Shown: positions 32,311-42,002, numbered from the stretch's first letter. The stretch is DNA of 64,000 bases from UBA2991 sp965221735 (GCA_965221735.1 OZ244910.1:1612001-1676000); one strand, 5' to 3'. Notes: generated by a model not told the origin, from the sequence alone. Numbers and translations: made by a program.

Positions 32311-32934
32311 ATGCCACAAGAGAGTGGGCCTATCACCACCATTGACTCTGACGCCCTCCCCAGTCCTTGGGAAGCAGTGCTCGACGAACTGCGGCAGTGG
32401 CGGAAGCACGGGCACTGGTGGGAACCCGAGTCCATGGACCAGTTGGACGACCTGACTGTTCCCGGTGTCACCGGGCAAGACTGGGAACGCTCCTTGGGCG
32501 CACTTGCGAAGGTCATCTTTGGCGGCCTCAAGGTCGAGCCCATACAGGACGCTCTCACGGAGGACGCCATCCCGTTCGAGCCAGCCGAGAATCCCCTCTC
32601 CCTTCTGCGGAAGATCGTGGAGAGCCGGGAGGCTGACGGGACGGTGGAGAAGCTTCCCGGGCTCGGCATCGCCCTGACGCTGCGGCCGGAGTCTGAGCAG
32701 GGAACGCTCCTCGATGCCGATGCGCTCTGGGAGGAGGCCCGCGCCTTTGAGTCCCCCGCCGCCCACTTCGAAGCAGTCGCCACGCAGGTCGGTCTGGAGA
32801 TGAGGGCCATCTTCCGCTCCCTCGACCATCGCTACCGCTACCACATGGCCAAGTACGGCTACATCACCCGGTCGCCGGGGGAAGCGCTTGCGAACCCGCT
32901 CCCTCGGGACCTCCCCGCGGAACTGTCCCGCTGA
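32311..32934 (+). CDS. hypothetical protein, function unknown
   Basis: A 207-residue, acidic, mostly helical protein with no signal peptide or membrane segment. Recognisable stretches are EAVLDELRQWRKHGHWWEPE, LGALAKVIFGGLKVEP, and a C-terminal HRYRYHMAKYGYITRSP. The ATG at 32311 is chosen because AAGGA precedes it and a TAGCAT box (32278-32283) sits directly before the other ATG at 32284. It shares no obvious motif with known families. GC content is slightly lower than the genes around it. It lies between the APH-like kinase gene and uvrC, all on the + strand. Confidence 0.55.
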   Translation: MPQESGPITTIDSDALPSPWEAVLDELRQWRKHGHWWEPESMDQLDDLTVPGVTGQDWERSLGALAKVIFGGLKVEPIQDALTEDAIPFEPAENPLSLLRKIVESREADGTVEKLPGLGIALTLRPESEQGTLLDADALWEEARAFESPAAHFEAVATQVGLEMRAIFRSLDHRYRYHMAKYGYITRSPGEALANPLPRDLPAELSR

Positions 32935-32943
32935 GGGCCGCGC

Positions 32944-32949
32944 TACACT
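32944..32949 (+). promoter_or_regulatory. -10 box of uvrC (leaderless type)
   Basis: TACACT ends six bases before the GTG at 32956. Confidence 0.5.
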
Positions 32950-32955
32950 AGCCAC

Positions 32956-34827
32956 GTGGTCGCAACCGCCCTTCCCGACCGGCTCAAGAAGCAGATCGAG
33001 GCGCTGCCCGCGAGGCCCGGCGTCTACCTCATGCGCAACCAGAAGGGCGAGGTCATCTACGTCGGCAAGGCCGCGCGCCTGAAGGACCGCGTCCGCTCCT
33101 ACTTCGGCTCGCCCCGCAGCCTCGAGCCGAAGACCCGCGCCCTCCGTGCCGATATCGAAGACTTCGAGTACATCGTCTGCGCCAACGCGGGCGAGGCCCT
33201 GATCCTCGAGGCCACGCTGATCAAGCGGCACCAGCCCTTCTTCAACATCCGCCTGAAGGACGACAAGCGGTACCCCTACCTCAAGATCGATGTGCAGAAT
33301 CCGTGGCCGCGCGTCTACATCACGCGGCGCATCGAGAAGGACGGCGCCCGCTACTTCGGCCCCTACGCTAGCGCCGGATCCGTGCGCGCCACCCTCGACC
33401 TGCTCAAGAAGCTCTTCCCCTACCGCTCCTGCACCAAGGAGATCACGGGGAAGGACCCTCGTCCCTGCCTCGACTACTACATCAAGCGCTGCATCGCCCC
33501 CTGCACCGCCTACTGCACGGACGCCGAGTACGCCGAGGTCATCGACCAGATCGTCCTCTTTCTTGAAGGGAAGGCGTCAGACGTGCTCGATCGCCTCGGC
33601 GAGCAGATGGAGGGCGCCGCCGAGTCCCTCGACTACGAGCGCGCCGCCATGCTCCGCGACCAGATCCGCGCCATCGAGCGCACCGTCGAGCGCCAGATGC
33701 TCTCGACCACGAAGAAGGAGGAGCTCGACGTTTACGGCCTCGCCCGCGAGGGCGACCGCGCCTGCGTGCAGGTGTTCTTCGTGCGCGGAACCCAGATGAC
33801 CGGCCGCGATCACTTCGTGCTGGAGGGTGTCACCGGCGAGTCCGACGGCGCTGTGCTCGGCAGCCTCCTGCAGCAGTACTACGAGAGCGCGCAGTCCATC
33901 CCCAAGCTCGTCGTCGTGCCCATCGAGCCGGAAGGTCGGGCGGACCTGGAGGCGATGCTGACGGAGAAGCGCGGCGCGAACGTCGAGATTCGCGTGGCTC
34001 AGCGCGGCGAGAAGCGCCAACTCCTCGAAATGGCCCGCGAGAACGCCGCCGAGGCGCTCGACAACCTCAAGGTGCGCTGGCTCAGCGACCAGACCAAGAC
34101 CGCCACCGCCCTCGACGAGCTGCGCGAGGAGCTCGCCCTGCGCGAGGTGCCCCACCGCATCGAGTGCTACGACAACTCCAACCTCCAGGGCGCGAGCCCC
34201 GTCTCCAGCATGGTCGTCTTCCTCGACGGACAGCCGGCCCCTCGCCAGTACCGCAAGTTCAAGATCAAGACGGTCGAGGGCGCGGACGACTTCGCCACCA
34301 TGCAGGAGGTTCTGCGCCGCCGCTTCAAGCGCGCGGCGAAACGCATCGAGCAGCAGACCCTCGAAGGCGGCGATGCCGAAGCAAGCGACGACGACAGCTG
34401 GGACCTGCCCGACCTCGTCATCGTCGATGGGGGCAAGGGGCAGCTGAGCGCCGCAGTCGAAGTTATGCGCGAGCTCGGCGTGTACGACATCCCCACGGTG
34501 GGGCTGGCGAAGCGGCACGAGGAGCTGTTCGCCCCCGACGAGGAGGCGCCCATCATCCTGCCGCGCGGCTCCGAGGCCCTCTACCTCGTCCAGCGCGTCC
34601 GCGACGAGGCCCACCGCTTCGCCATCACCTACCACCGCCAGGTCCGCCGCAAGGCCGCCACCGCCAGCGTCCTCGACTCCATTCCGGGGGTCGGGCCGAA
34701 GCGAAAGAAGGCGCTCCTGCGAAAATTCGGCTCGCTGAAGGCCGTGCGCGAAGCGGGCGTCGACGAGATCGCGAGCACGGCCGGCTACACCCGCTCGCTC
34801 GCGGAGAAGGTCAAGGAGTACGTCTAG
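32956..34827 (+). CDS. uvrC: UvrABC excinuclease subunit C
   Basis: A 623-residue nuclease that makes both incisions in nucleotide excision repair. The domains are in the usual order: GIY-YIG nuclease (RPGVYLMRNQKGEVIYVGKA, near 20-40, with Arg and the catalytic region following), a Cys-rich zinc or iron-binding part (CLDYYIKRCIAPCTAYC), the UVR UvrB-contact motif (SLDYERAAMLRDQIRAIE, near 218-235), the RNase H-like C-terminal nuclease (ECYDNSNLQGASPVSSMVVF and LPDLVIVDGGKGQLSAA) and a tandem HhH DNA-binding end (IPGVGPKRKKALLRKFGS). It starts with GTG. Length is normal. The next gene starts one base after the stop. Confidence 0.97.
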   Translation: MVATALPDRLKKQIEALPARPGVYLMRNQKGEVIYVGKAARLKDRVRSYFGSPRSLEPKTRALRADIEDFEYIVCANAGEALILEATLIKRHQPFFNIRLKDDKRYPYLKIDVQNPWPRVYITRRIEKDGARYFGPYASAGSVRATLDLLKKLFPYRSCTKEITGKDPRPCLDYYIKRCIAPCTAYCTDAEYAEVIDQIVLFLEGKASDVLDRLGEQMEGAAESLDYERAAMLRDQIRAIERTVERQMLSTTKKEELDVYGLAREGDRACVQVFFVRGTQMTGRDHFVLEGVTGESDGAVLGSLLQQYYESAQSIPKLVVVPIEPEGRADLEAMLTEKRGANVEIRVAQRGEKRQLLEMARENAAEALDNLKVRWLSDQTKTATALDELREELALREVPHRIECYDNSNLQGASPVSSMVVFLDGQPAPRQYRKFKIKTVEGADDFATMQEVLRRRFKRAAKRIEQQTLEGGDAEASDDDSWDLPDLVIVDGGKGQLSAAVEVMRELGVYDIPTVGLAKRHEELFAPDEEAPIILPRGSEALYLVQRVRDEAHRFAITYHRQVRRKAATASVLDSIPGVGPKRKKALLRKFGSLKAVREAGVDEIASTAGYTRSLAEKVKEYV

Positions 34828-34828
34828 G

Positions 34829-36772
34829 GTGGCTGGGGCGCTGGAAGGAGGCGTCCTCGGCGTGGACGTGGGCGGCACGTTCACCGACTTCGTCGCCATC
34901 GAGGAAGCCGGAATCCGCACCTGGAAGCGCCTCTCGACTCCGGCAGCGCCCGAAGAGGCAGTGCTGGAGGGAGCAGGCGACCTGACCGACCAGCGGCTTG
35001 CGCACGGCAGCACGGTCGCCACGAACGCCCTCCTCGAGCGTCGCGGTCCCCGCACCGTCCTCGTCACGACCGAGGGTTTCCGCGACCTGCTGGTCATCCG
35101 GCGGCAGGAGCGCCCCTCCCTCTACGACCTTGAACCGCGCCGAACGCCCCACGTCGTCGCTCGTGGCGATGTCATCACCGTGCGGGAACGCATCGGCGCC
35201 GGCGGCGAGGTGGTGGTTCCCCTCGACGACGGCGAGGTCACGCGAGTGGTCGAGGAGGCGCAGGCGCTGGGTGCAGAAGCGGTTGCGATCTGCCTGCTGT
35301 TCGCCTACCTGCGACCCGAACACGAGGCCCGTCTGGCGGCAGCCCTGCGCGAGGCGGGATTCCCCGTGAGCGCATCCCACGAGGTCCTTCCCGAGCACCG
35401 CGAGTACGAGCGCGCCAGCACGACCGCCATCAACGCCTTCCTCCAGCCCGCCGCCCGCCGTTACCTGGACGGCATCGACGCGCGTTTCCCGGGACTGCGC
35501 GTGATGCACTCCGCCGGCGGCCTCACCGACGCGGCGACCGCCGGCGAGCGTCCCGTCTCGATGGTCACGAGCGGGCCTGCGGGGGGCGTCCTCGGCGCGC
35601 TCGCCGTGGCGAAGGCGGCGGGCCACGAGCAGATCATCACGTTCGACATGGGCGGCACCAGCACCGACGTGTCGCTCTGCCCCGGCGAGCCCCGCTACCG
35701 CTCCGCCACCGAGGTCGACGGCCTCGCCGTGCATACGCCGATGGTCGACATCGTCACCGTGGGCGCGGGCGGCGGATCGATCGCGCGGCTCGACCCCGGC
35801 GGGGCGCTGGCCGTGGGCCCGCAGAGCGCCGGGGCCGATCCCGGTCCGGCCTGTTACGGACGCGGCGAGCTCCCGACCGTCTCCGACGCGAACCTCGTGC
35901 TGGGACGCCTCCGGCCCGACGCGCCCCTCGGCGGCAGCGTCATCCCGGACCTCGAACGGGCGCGCGTCGCCCTCGCAACCCTCGGCGACCCCGAGGCGTC
36001 GGCCGCCGCGGTCGTCGAGGTCGCGAATGCGACCATGGCGCGGGCACTCCGGCACGTCAGCCTGGAACGCGGGTACGACCCCGCGGGCTTCACGCTTGTG
36101 GCCTTCGGCGGCGCCGGTCCTCTCCACGCCTGCGAGCTGGCAGCCGAGCTCGGCATCGGACAGGTGCTCGTGCCCCGCCATGCCGGAGTGCTGTCCGCGG
36201 TCGGCATCGCCACCGCCCCGGAAGTCATCGAGCGGGGGCAGGGGCTGCTGGTCACCCTGGGGCCGGAAGCGTCGACGTCGGTGGGCGCAACTGCCGCGGC
36301 ACTCGAGGCACAGGCGCAGGCAGACCTGCAGGCTGCGGGCGGGACGCTTACCGAACTCACCTGGGCCGCCGACGCGCGCTACCGGGGTCAGGCGCACGAG
36401 TTGCGGGTCGCCTTTGACCTGCCCACTCCCGACGCAATCATGGTCGCCTTCCACGCCGCCCACGAGCGCGAGTACGGCTTCTCGACTCCCGAGCGCCCGG
36501 TCGAGCTGGTCGCGCTGCGCTGCCGTGCGCAGGGCGCGACCCGGACCCTTCCCAACCTGGCCGCCGACGCCACCGAAGACCCGGGGGAACCCGAGCCCAT
36601 CGCATTGGCAGGCAGCGTCCGCGCGGTTCGGGCCTTCCGAGCGGCGCTTGGAGTCGGCTCGACGCTCGGAGGGCCTGCCGTCATCACGCAGCCGGACGCA
36701 ACCACCTTCATTCCAGAGGGCTGGCAGGCGACCGTCGACGCCACCGGCAACCTCCTGGTGACCCCGCGATGA
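34829..36772 (+). CDS. hyuA: hydantoinase/oxoprolinase subunit A (HyuA-like)
   Basis: A 647-residue ATP-dependent hydantoinase alpha subunit. It opens with the ASKHA phosphate-1 motif GVDVGGTFTDFVAIE, then HGSTVATNALLER, SAGGLTDA, SGPAGGVLGALAVAKAAG, FDMGGTSTDVSL and GAGGGSIARLDPGGAL. The family hydrolyses cyclic amides (hydantoins, 5-oxoproline) or carboxylates ketones such as acetone or acetophenone, always with a B subunit. It starts with GTG one base after uvrC, and its stop overlaps the hyuB start by four bases (ATGA), so it is cotranslated with hyuB. Substrate unknown; the close link to uvrC is probably only positional. Confidence 0.9.
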   Translation: MAGALEGGVLGVDVGGTFTDFVAIEEAGIRTWKRLSTPAAPEEAVLEGAGDLTDQRLAHGSTVATNALLERRGPRTVLVTTEGFRDLLVIRRQERPSLYDLEPRRTPHVVARGDVITVRERIGAGGEVVVPLDDGEVTRVVEEAQALGAEAVAICLLFAYLRPEHEARLAAALREAGFPVSASHEVLPEHREYERASTTAINAFLQPAARRYLDGIDARFPGLRVMHSAGGLTDAATAGERPVSMVTSGPAGGVLGALAVAKAAGHEQIITFDMGGTSTDVSLCPGEPRYRSATEVDGLAVHTPMVDIVTVGAGGGSIARLDPGGALAVGPQSAGADPGPACYGRGELPTVSDANLVLGRLRPDAPLGGSVIPDLERARVALATLGDPEASAAAVVEVANATMARALRHVSLERGYDPAGFTLVAFGGAGPLHACELAAELGIGQVLVPRHAGVLSAVGIATAPEVIERGQGLLVTLGPEASTSVGATAAALEAQAQADLQAAGGTLTELTWAADARYRGQAHELRVAFDLPTPDAIMVAFHAAHEREYGFSTPERPVELVALRCRAQGATRTLPNLAADATEDPGEPEPIALAGSVRAVRAFRAALGVGSTLGGPAVITQPDATTFIPEGWQATVDATGNLLVTPR

Positions 36773-38331
36773 CGGAGAATCCCGCCCGGCTCGCCGTCTG
36801 GAACGCGCTCCTGGCCTCGGCCGCGGAGGAGATGGGCGTGACGTTGTGGCGAACGGCCCATTCGCCCAACATCCGCGAGCGCCGCGACTTCTCCTGCGCC
36901 GTCTTCGATGCGAACGGCGAGATGGTGGCGCAGGCGGCCCACATCCCCGTCCACCTGGGGGCCATGCCCGAGTCGGTCGCCGCGGTCTCCACGCTCGCAC
37001 CCTGGAGCGAGGGTGACGTGGCCATCGTCAACGACCCATACCTCGGTGGCACCCACCTCCCCGACGTGACGCTGGTGGCGCCCGTCTTCGCCGGCGGCGA
37101 GCTCATCGGGTTCGTCGCGAACCGCGCCCACCACGCCGACATCGGAGGCATGTCGGCTGGTTCGATGCCGGTCGCCACGGAGCTTTACCAGGAGGGGGTC
37201 ATCATCCCGCCGCTCAAACTCCGCGAGGGGGGACGGCTGAACGAGGCGCTCTACGCGTTGATCCTGCGGAACGTACGCACGCCCGCCGAACGTCGCGGGG
37301 ACTTCGATGCCCAACTCGGAGCGCTCAGCACCGGCGCCGCCCGCCTCGAAGCCCTCGCAGCCCGCTACGGAAACGACGAGCTCGCGCGCTGGATGGCCGC
37401 ACTCACCGGCTACGCCGAGCGGCTCACGCGGGCCGCCCTCGCCGAGGTTCCCGACGGTGACTACGCGTCCGAAGACGTGATGGAGGGCGCGGCGGGAGCG
37501 TTGCTCCCCGTGCGCGCCAGGGTTTCCGTGAGCGGCGACGAGGTCAGGGTCGACTTCACAGGTTCGGCGGACGAACAGGCCGCCTCGATCAACGCCGTGG
37601 CCGCGGTCACACGATCGGCCGTGGCCTACTGCGTGCGCTGCCTGCTGCCCCCGGATGCACCCTCGAACGCGGGCGTGTTCCGGCCCATCGAGGTCGTGCT
37701 ACCGGAGGGCTCGATCGTGAACGCCCGGCCCCAGCGCGCCGTCTCCGCGGGCAACGTCGAGACCTCGCAGCGCGTGACCGATGTCGTCCTCGCCGCCTTC
37801 GCGCAGGCGCTCCCGGAACGCATCCCCGCGGCGAGCGCGGGCACGATGAGCAACTTCACCTTCGGCGGCGTGCGGCCCGGTGGCGAGCCCTTCGCGTACT
37901 ACGAGACCGTTCCGGGCGGGGCCGGCGCGGGGCCCGGCGGAGATGGCGAGAGCGGCGTGCAGACGCACATGACCAACACCGCCAACACGCCCGCTGAATC
38001 GATCGAGAACGCCTTCCCCGTGCGCGTACGACGCTTCGAGCTACGGGCCGGGAGCGGGGGGGACGGACGGCACCGGGGCGGTGACGGGGTCGTGCGCGAG
38101 ATCGAGTTCCTGGTGGAGGCAGACGTCTCCCTCATCGGCGATCGAAGGGCCGTCGGGCCACCGGGGACGCAGGGTGGCAAGGCCGCCGAACATGGCGCGA
38201 ACACGCTGATCGGCGCGGACGGGGAGCGCGAGCCCCTCGCGGGCCAGCAGCAGCTACGGGTGGACGCCGGCGACCGCGTCGAGGTGCGGACACCGGGCGG
38301 GGGAGGCTGGGGTAAGGACGCCCACGACTGA
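36769..38331 (+). CDS. hyuB: hydantoinase subunit B (HyuB-like)
   Basis: A 520-residue HyuB-family protein. It has NIRERRDFSCAVFDANGEMVAQAAHIPVH split over conserved blocks, VNDPYLGGTHLPDVTLV, FVANRAHHADIGGMSAGSMP (metal-binding His/Asp region), EGVIIPPLKL, and the C-terminal YYETVPGGAGAGPGGDG and GGDGVVREIEFL. It forms the catalytic complex with HyuA, each needed for ATP-driven ring opening. It begins inside the hyuA stop. The genes after it on the same strand encode membrane and lipoproteins of unrelated type. Confidence 0.9.
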   Translation: MTENPARLAVWNALLASAAEEMGVTLWRTAHSPNIRERRDFSCAVFDANGEMVAQAAHIPVHLGAMPESVAAVSTLAPWSEGDVAIVNDPYLGGTHLPDVTLVAPVFAGGELIGFVANRAHHADIGGMSAGSMPVATELYQEGVIIPPLKLREGGRLNEALYALILRNVRTPAERRGDFDAQLGALSTGAARLEALAARYGNDELARWMAALTGYAERLTRAALAEVPDGDYASEDVMEGAAGALLPVRARVSVSGDEVRVDFTGSADEQAASINAVAAVTRSAVAYCVRCLLPPDAPSNAGVFRPIEVVLPEGSIVNARPQRAVSAGNVETSQRVTDVVLAAFAQALPERIPAASAGTMSNFTFGGVRPGGEPFAYYETVPGGAGAGPGGDGESGVQTHMTNTANTPAESIENAFPVRVRRFELRAGSGGDGRHRGGDGVVREIEFLVEADVSLIGDRRAVGPPGTQGGKAAEHGANTLIGADGEREPLAGQQQLRVDAGDRVEVRTPGGGGWGKDAHD

Positions 38332-38374
38332 CCATCGACGCCTTACTCGCCGATCGCCTATCGTGGACAGTGCC

Positions 38375-38812
38375 ATGCCCGACCGCATCGATCGCGAGAT
38401 CGAGGAGATCCTGGCCCGCCTCGGAGAGGAGCCTCCAAAGCCGGGGGAGGAGCCGATCTCGCTGGAGAGTCGCAGGCGGAAACGGGGGCAATCCCCCTCG
38501 TCCCGCGTCGCCTCGGCGTTCGGTTTCCGGCTGAGCGGTCCGACTCCCGCCTCGATGCTCTTCACCGGCGCTGGCGTGATGGTGGCAGGGCTCATCCTGG
38601 CTGCCATCTGGGCCGCGCTGATCTGGCTGGCGTTCATCGGCGTGGTGCTCTTCCTGGCCGCGTTCATCTGGTCGTTCGTGCGACCCAGGCGCGCCCGGGT
38701 CGCCTCACCGCCTGCTGCAAAGGGAGCACACTGGCGTGGACGTTACGTCGAGTATGAGCCTGCCCCGCCGGGCGTGCTGGCACGGATCAGGCGTGCGTTT
38801 CGCCGTCGCTAA
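38375..38812 (+). CDS. small membrane protein with acidic N-terminus
   Basis: A 145-residue protein. The first 20 residues (MPDRIDREIEEILARLGEEP) form an acidic helix, a basic linker follows (ESRRRKRGQ), then two transmembrane helices (MLFTGAGVMVAGLILAAIWA and ALIWLAFIGVVLFLAAFIW) and a basic tail. Proteins that start M-x-DRIDREIEEIL with two helices are common in Chloroflexota but have no assigned role that I know. The ATG at 38375 is preferred to a GTG at 38363. It lies 43 bases after hyuB and 28 before a lipoprotein gene. Confidence 0.65.
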   Translation: MPDRIDREIEEILARLGEEPPKPGEEPISLESRRRKRGQSPSSRVASAFGFRLSGPTPASMLFTGAGVMVAGLILAAIWAALIWLAFIGVVLFLAAFIWSFVRPRRARVASPPAAKGAHWRGRYVEYEPAPPGVLARIRRAFRRR

Positions 38813-38840
38813 GGGCCGTCTCCCGAACCGCCGATCGTCC

Positions 38841-40187
38841 ATGCTCCGACTGACAGTCCGAATGCTCCTCTGCGCCGGGTTGGCCGCGGTGCTGACGGCG
38901 GCCTGCTCCGGTGGCGGTTCCGAGGACGCCTCCCCCACGCCGGCGGCTCCGGAATCGACGGCCACGCCCACGCCCACTGCCGCGGAGGTCGAAGCGACCG
39001 AGCCGGCAACTCCATCTGCCGCACCACCCGGGATCGGGGAGCGTCTCGACCACGACATCGACAACGCCCTGCAGCATGTGCGGGTGCTCGCCGTGGGTAT
39101 CGGCCCGAGGGTGTCCGGCTCCCACGAGGCGCGGGAGACCGTCGCGTACATTGCCGAAGCCTTCCGGAGCTACGGCTACGCGGTCGAGGTGACGGAGTTC
39201 AGGTACGAGACGCGGTTCCGGCAGGCGACCGTCACGGTCGGTGAAGAAACGATCGAAGGGATCGCGCTGAACGGCGAGGCCACGGGGGAGCGGTCGGCGG
39301 AGGGGCGCGCGGTCGACGGCGGGCTCACGGGCGACGATTCCTTCGGCGGCGCGATCCCCATCGGAAGCCGGAACACATCCCGCCCCCAGGATTCCATGAT
39401 GTACCTGGCCGCCGCCAGGAACGGTGCGGCGGGGCTCGTGATCGTGAACCACGAACCGTGGCGGCTTGCCGGTTTCCCCATTCCCGCCCGCGACGCCATC
39501 CCCGTCGTCCTCGTACCCCACACCGAGGCCGATCGCTTCTCGCGGGCGATCGCGGAGGGAGCCTCCATCAGCCTCGACATCGGTCCCGCACGTCCGGTGG
39601 CCATGAACGTCATCGCACGCCCCGCCGAGGGCGCTCGCTGCGACATCCTCGCGGGAGGGCACCACGACACCGTGTCGGCGTCGCCGGGCGCGGTCGACAA
39701 CGCAAGCGGCGTGGCGATCGTGCTCGAGCTGGCCCGCGCCTTCGCCAGCGATGGGCTCGACGAGGGTCTCTGCTTCGCAACGTTCGGCGCGGAGGAGTCG
39801 GGCCTGTTTGGGAGCAGGGCGCTGGCCCGGAACCTGGCCGAGGAGGACGAACTCCCGGCCGTCATGGTCAATTTCGACGTGACCGCGCGCGGAGACGCCA
39901 TCGAGGTCATCGGCACACGGGCGCTGGTTGACCGGACGGTCGAGATCCTCGGGCAGGAGGGGTTCCCCGCCTACGCGTCCGCCCTGCCGGAGGGCTACGG
40001 GAGCGATCACTCGAGCTTCGCCGATGTCGGGGTGCCGGTGCTCTTCTTCTCCGACGGTGACGTCTCGCTGATCCACACGCCCGCCGATGTCGTCGACCTC
40101 GTGGAGCCGGATGCCCTGGACCGGATTGGCGATGGCGCCGCCCTCATGCTGGGCGTTCTGCTGGCCGAGATTGCCGGAGGCCCCTAG
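38841..40187 (+). CDS. M28-family aminopeptidase-like lipoprotein with PA insert
   Basis: A 448-residue exported zinc peptidase. The signal peptide ends in a lipobox, LTAAC, with lipidated Cys22. A Thr/Pro/Glu-rich spacer follows (to about 60), then the M28 fold: the metal-binding set is GGHHDTVSAS, AVDNASGVAI, FGAEESGLFG, NFDVTARGD and the final His in DVSLIHTPAD. The PA-like insert (ARNGAAGLVIVNHEPWRLAG) splits the domain in the middle. The enzyme would remove N-terminal residues from peptides outside the cell. It is followed after 20 bases by a LysM lipoprotein gene. Confidence 0.88.
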   Translation: MLRLTVRMLLCAGLAAVLTAACSGGGSEDASPTPAAPESTATPTPTAAEVEATEPATPSAAPPGIGERLDHDIDNALQHVRVLAVGIGPRVSGSHEARETVAYIAEAFRSYGYAVEVTEFRYETRFRQATVTVGEETIEGIALNGEATGERSAEGRAVDGGLTGDDSFGGAIPIGSRNTSRPQDSMMYLAAARNGAAGLVIVNHEPWRLAGFPIPARDAIPVVLVPHTEADRFSRAIAEGASISLDIGPARPVAMNVIARPAEGARCDILAGGHHDTVSASPGAVDNASGVAIVLELARAFASDGLDEGLCFATFGAEESGLFGSRALARNLAEEDELPAVMVNFDVTARGDAIEVIGTRALVDRTVEILGQEGFPAYASALPEGYGSDHSSFADVGVPVLFFSDGDVSLIHTPADVVDLVEPDALDRIGDGAALMLGVLLAEIAGGP

Positions 40188-40193
40188 CGAACC

Positions 40194-40199
40194 TAGCAT
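40194..40199 (+). promoter_or_regulatory. -10 box of the LysM lipoprotein gene (leaderless type)
   Basis: TAGCAT ends eight bases before the GTG at 40208 and lies just after the stop of the M28 peptidase gene. Confidence 0.4.
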
Positions 40200-40207
40200 G
40201 GCCCACG

Positions 40208-40792
40208 GTGCTCACCCGAACGTTCGCCGTGGCCTGTCTCTTTGCCCTGCTTGTCGTGGGCTGCGGGGACGACGACGATGCGGTCGAGCCGCAGGGGCGT
40301 CCGACGCTGAGCGATCCGGCAAGCGTGCCCACCGCCGTTCCCGACGAGGAGCGCAACCCCTTCATCATCGACCCGCCGCACGTGTACGCTCCCGGCGACA
40401 CGCCGCCCGCCACCGTGGAGCCGGAGCCGCAGTCTTCGCGCACCTACGTCGTCCAGCCAGGGGACAACTGCGGCGCCATCGCCACGCAGCACAACATCAC
40501 CCTCGCCGAGCTGCTCGAGGCGAACCCACGCATCAACGAGGACTGCACGAACCTCCACGTCGACGAGACGCTGAACATCCCCCCGGCAGACCCGAACGCC
40601 GCACCAGAGGAGCAGCAAGTCGAGGACAGCCCGGGCGCGGGACGGACCTACGTCGTGGTGCCGGGCGACACGTGCGTCGCCATCGCGCAGGACCACGACA
40701 TCCCGGTGCAGACGTTCATGGTGGCGAACGGACTGGACGAGGAGTCCTGCCTCACGCTCCAGGTCGGGCAGGAAGTGACTATTCCGGAGTAG
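40208..40792 (+). CDS. lipoprotein with two LysM domains
   Basis: A 194-residue lipoprotein. The signal peptide ends LLVVGC (Cys19), and an acidic, Pro-rich stalk follows. Two LysM domains bind peptidoglycan N-acetylglucosamine: TYVVQPGDNCGAIATQHNIT...LHVDETLNIPP (about 79-126) and TYVVVPGDTCVAIAQDHDIP...LQVGQEVTIP (about 146-193). Each LysM has two cysteines (GDNC/EDC and GDTC/ESC), probably a disulfide, as in fungal and plant LysM proteins, which is less usual in bacteria. It ends 14 bases inside the convergent CoA-transferase gene. Confidence 0.88.
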   Translation: MLTRTFAVACLFALLVVGCGDDDDAVEPQGRPTLSDPASVPTAVPDEERNPFIIDPPHVYAPGDTPPATVEPEPQSSRTYVVQPGDNCGAIATQHNITLAELLEANPRINEDCTNLHVDETLNIPPADPNAAPEEQQVEDSPGAGRTYVVVPGDTCVAIAQDHDIPVQTFMVANGLDEESCLTLQVGQEVTIPE

Positions 40793-42002
40793 GGGCGCGA
40801 AGCTCGGCCAGCACCTCGTCCGTGTGCTCGCCCAGCTTCGGGGCGGGACGGCGCAGCTCCCAGGGGGTGGCGGTCAGCACGTAGGGCGCGCCCGGCATCA
40901 GCGCTTCCCCGTCCAGACCCTCGCCCGTAGTGGCGGCGAAGTGGCCGCGATCGTGCAGGTGGGGGTCGTCGACGGCTTCGTCGGGGGAGCGCACGGTGCC
41001 CCAGGGGAGGCCGCACGCCTGCGCCCCGCGATACACCTCCTCCGCATCGAGGACCTGGATGAAGCGGGACACCTCCTCGAAGATCTCCTTGGCCTCGGGG
41101 GTGCCGCGCGCGGCCATGCGGTTCATGGGGTCGTCGAAGCGCTCCTCGTCGAAGTTCATCCCGAAGTCGCGGGACTGCATCCAGCGTTTCAGCTTCCCCC
41201 ACGACTCGTTGCTGCGCCCGATGTTGAAGACGAGGACGTGCTTGCCGTCGCGGGCACGGTGGATCCAGGGCTCGGTGCGGATGGTGGCGGCGTGGCGACC
41301 GGTCTGGCGGATGATGTTCGTCTTCGTGTAGAGCCAGTGGGGGAGGCCGACCTCGGTGGCGGAGGAGAGGGCCTCGTGCATGGAGCAGTCGATGTACTGC
41401 CCCTCGCCGCTGGCGTCACGGCCCACGAGGGCGGTGAGGATGCCCATGGCGGCGAAGTGGGCGGCGGTGTTGTAGGCCTGGTCGCCCTTGCCGTGGATGG
41501 GCGGGGCGCCGGGGGCGTCCTCGGGGTCGTAGCCGTTCATGTTCATGGGGCCGCCCGCCGCCAGCGCGACCAGGTCGGAGACGCGGTAGTGCGCCCAGGG
41601 GCCGTCCTGGCCGAAGGGGGTGAGGGCGCAGTGGATGAGGCGGGGATTGGCGGCGGCGAGGGTGGCGTAGTCGAGGGCGAGGGCGGCGGCGCGGCCGGGG
41701 GGCAGGGCCTCGAGGAAGACATCGGCGCGGGCGAGGAGGGCGCGGGCGGTATCGCGGTCGGATTCGGAGCCGTCGAGGTCGAGGACGGCGGAGCGCTTGT
41801 TGGTGTTGTGGTACCAGAAGTTAAGCGAGCGGTTGGGGCCGGGCTCGTCGTTGACGAAGGGGCCGACGCGGCGGGCCTGCGAGCCTTCGGGGGGTTCGAG
41901 CTTGACGACATCGGCGCCCATGTCGGCGAGGAGCTTGCCGGCATACTGCCCCAGCTCGTCCGCGATCTCGACGACGCGCAGGCCTTCGAGGGGACCGCTC
42001 AC
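40779..42002 (-). CDS. CaiB/BaiF class III CoA-transferase
   Basis: A 407-residue formyl-CoA-transferase-family protein. GLRVVEIADELGQYAGKLLADMGADVVKLE is the interlocked-ring N-terminus in the family form, followed by KRSAVLDLDGSES and GQDGPWAHYRVSDLVALAAGG. The catalytic Asp is probably that of GKGDQAYNTAAHFAAMG, and SGEGQYIDCSMHEAL follows. It moves CoA between carboxylic acids by a mixed-anhydride route. It starts with GTG inside the stop codon of the next CoA-transferase gene (ATGTGAGC), so the two are translationally coupled and may form a heteromer. Substrate unknown. Confidence 0.88.
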   Translation of the reverse strand: MSGPLEGLRVVEIADELGQYAGKLLADMGADVVKLEPPEGSQARRVGPFVNDEPGPNRSLNFWYHNTNKRSAVLDLDGSESDRDTARALLARADVFLEALPPGRAAALALDYATLAAANPRLIHCALTPFGQDGPWAHYRVSDLVALAAGGPMNMNGYDPEDAPGAPPIHGKGDQAYNTAAHFAAMGILTALVGRDASGEGQYIDCSMHEALSSATEVGLPHWLYTKTNIIRQTGRHAATIRTEPWIHRARDGKHVLVFNIGRSNESWGKLKRWMQSRDFGMNFDEERFDDPMNRMAARGTPEAKEIFEEVSRFIQVLDAEEVYRGAQACGLPWGTVRSPDEAVDDPHLHDRGHFAATTGEGLDGEALMPGAPYVLTATPWELRRPAPKLGEHTDEVLAELRAPTPE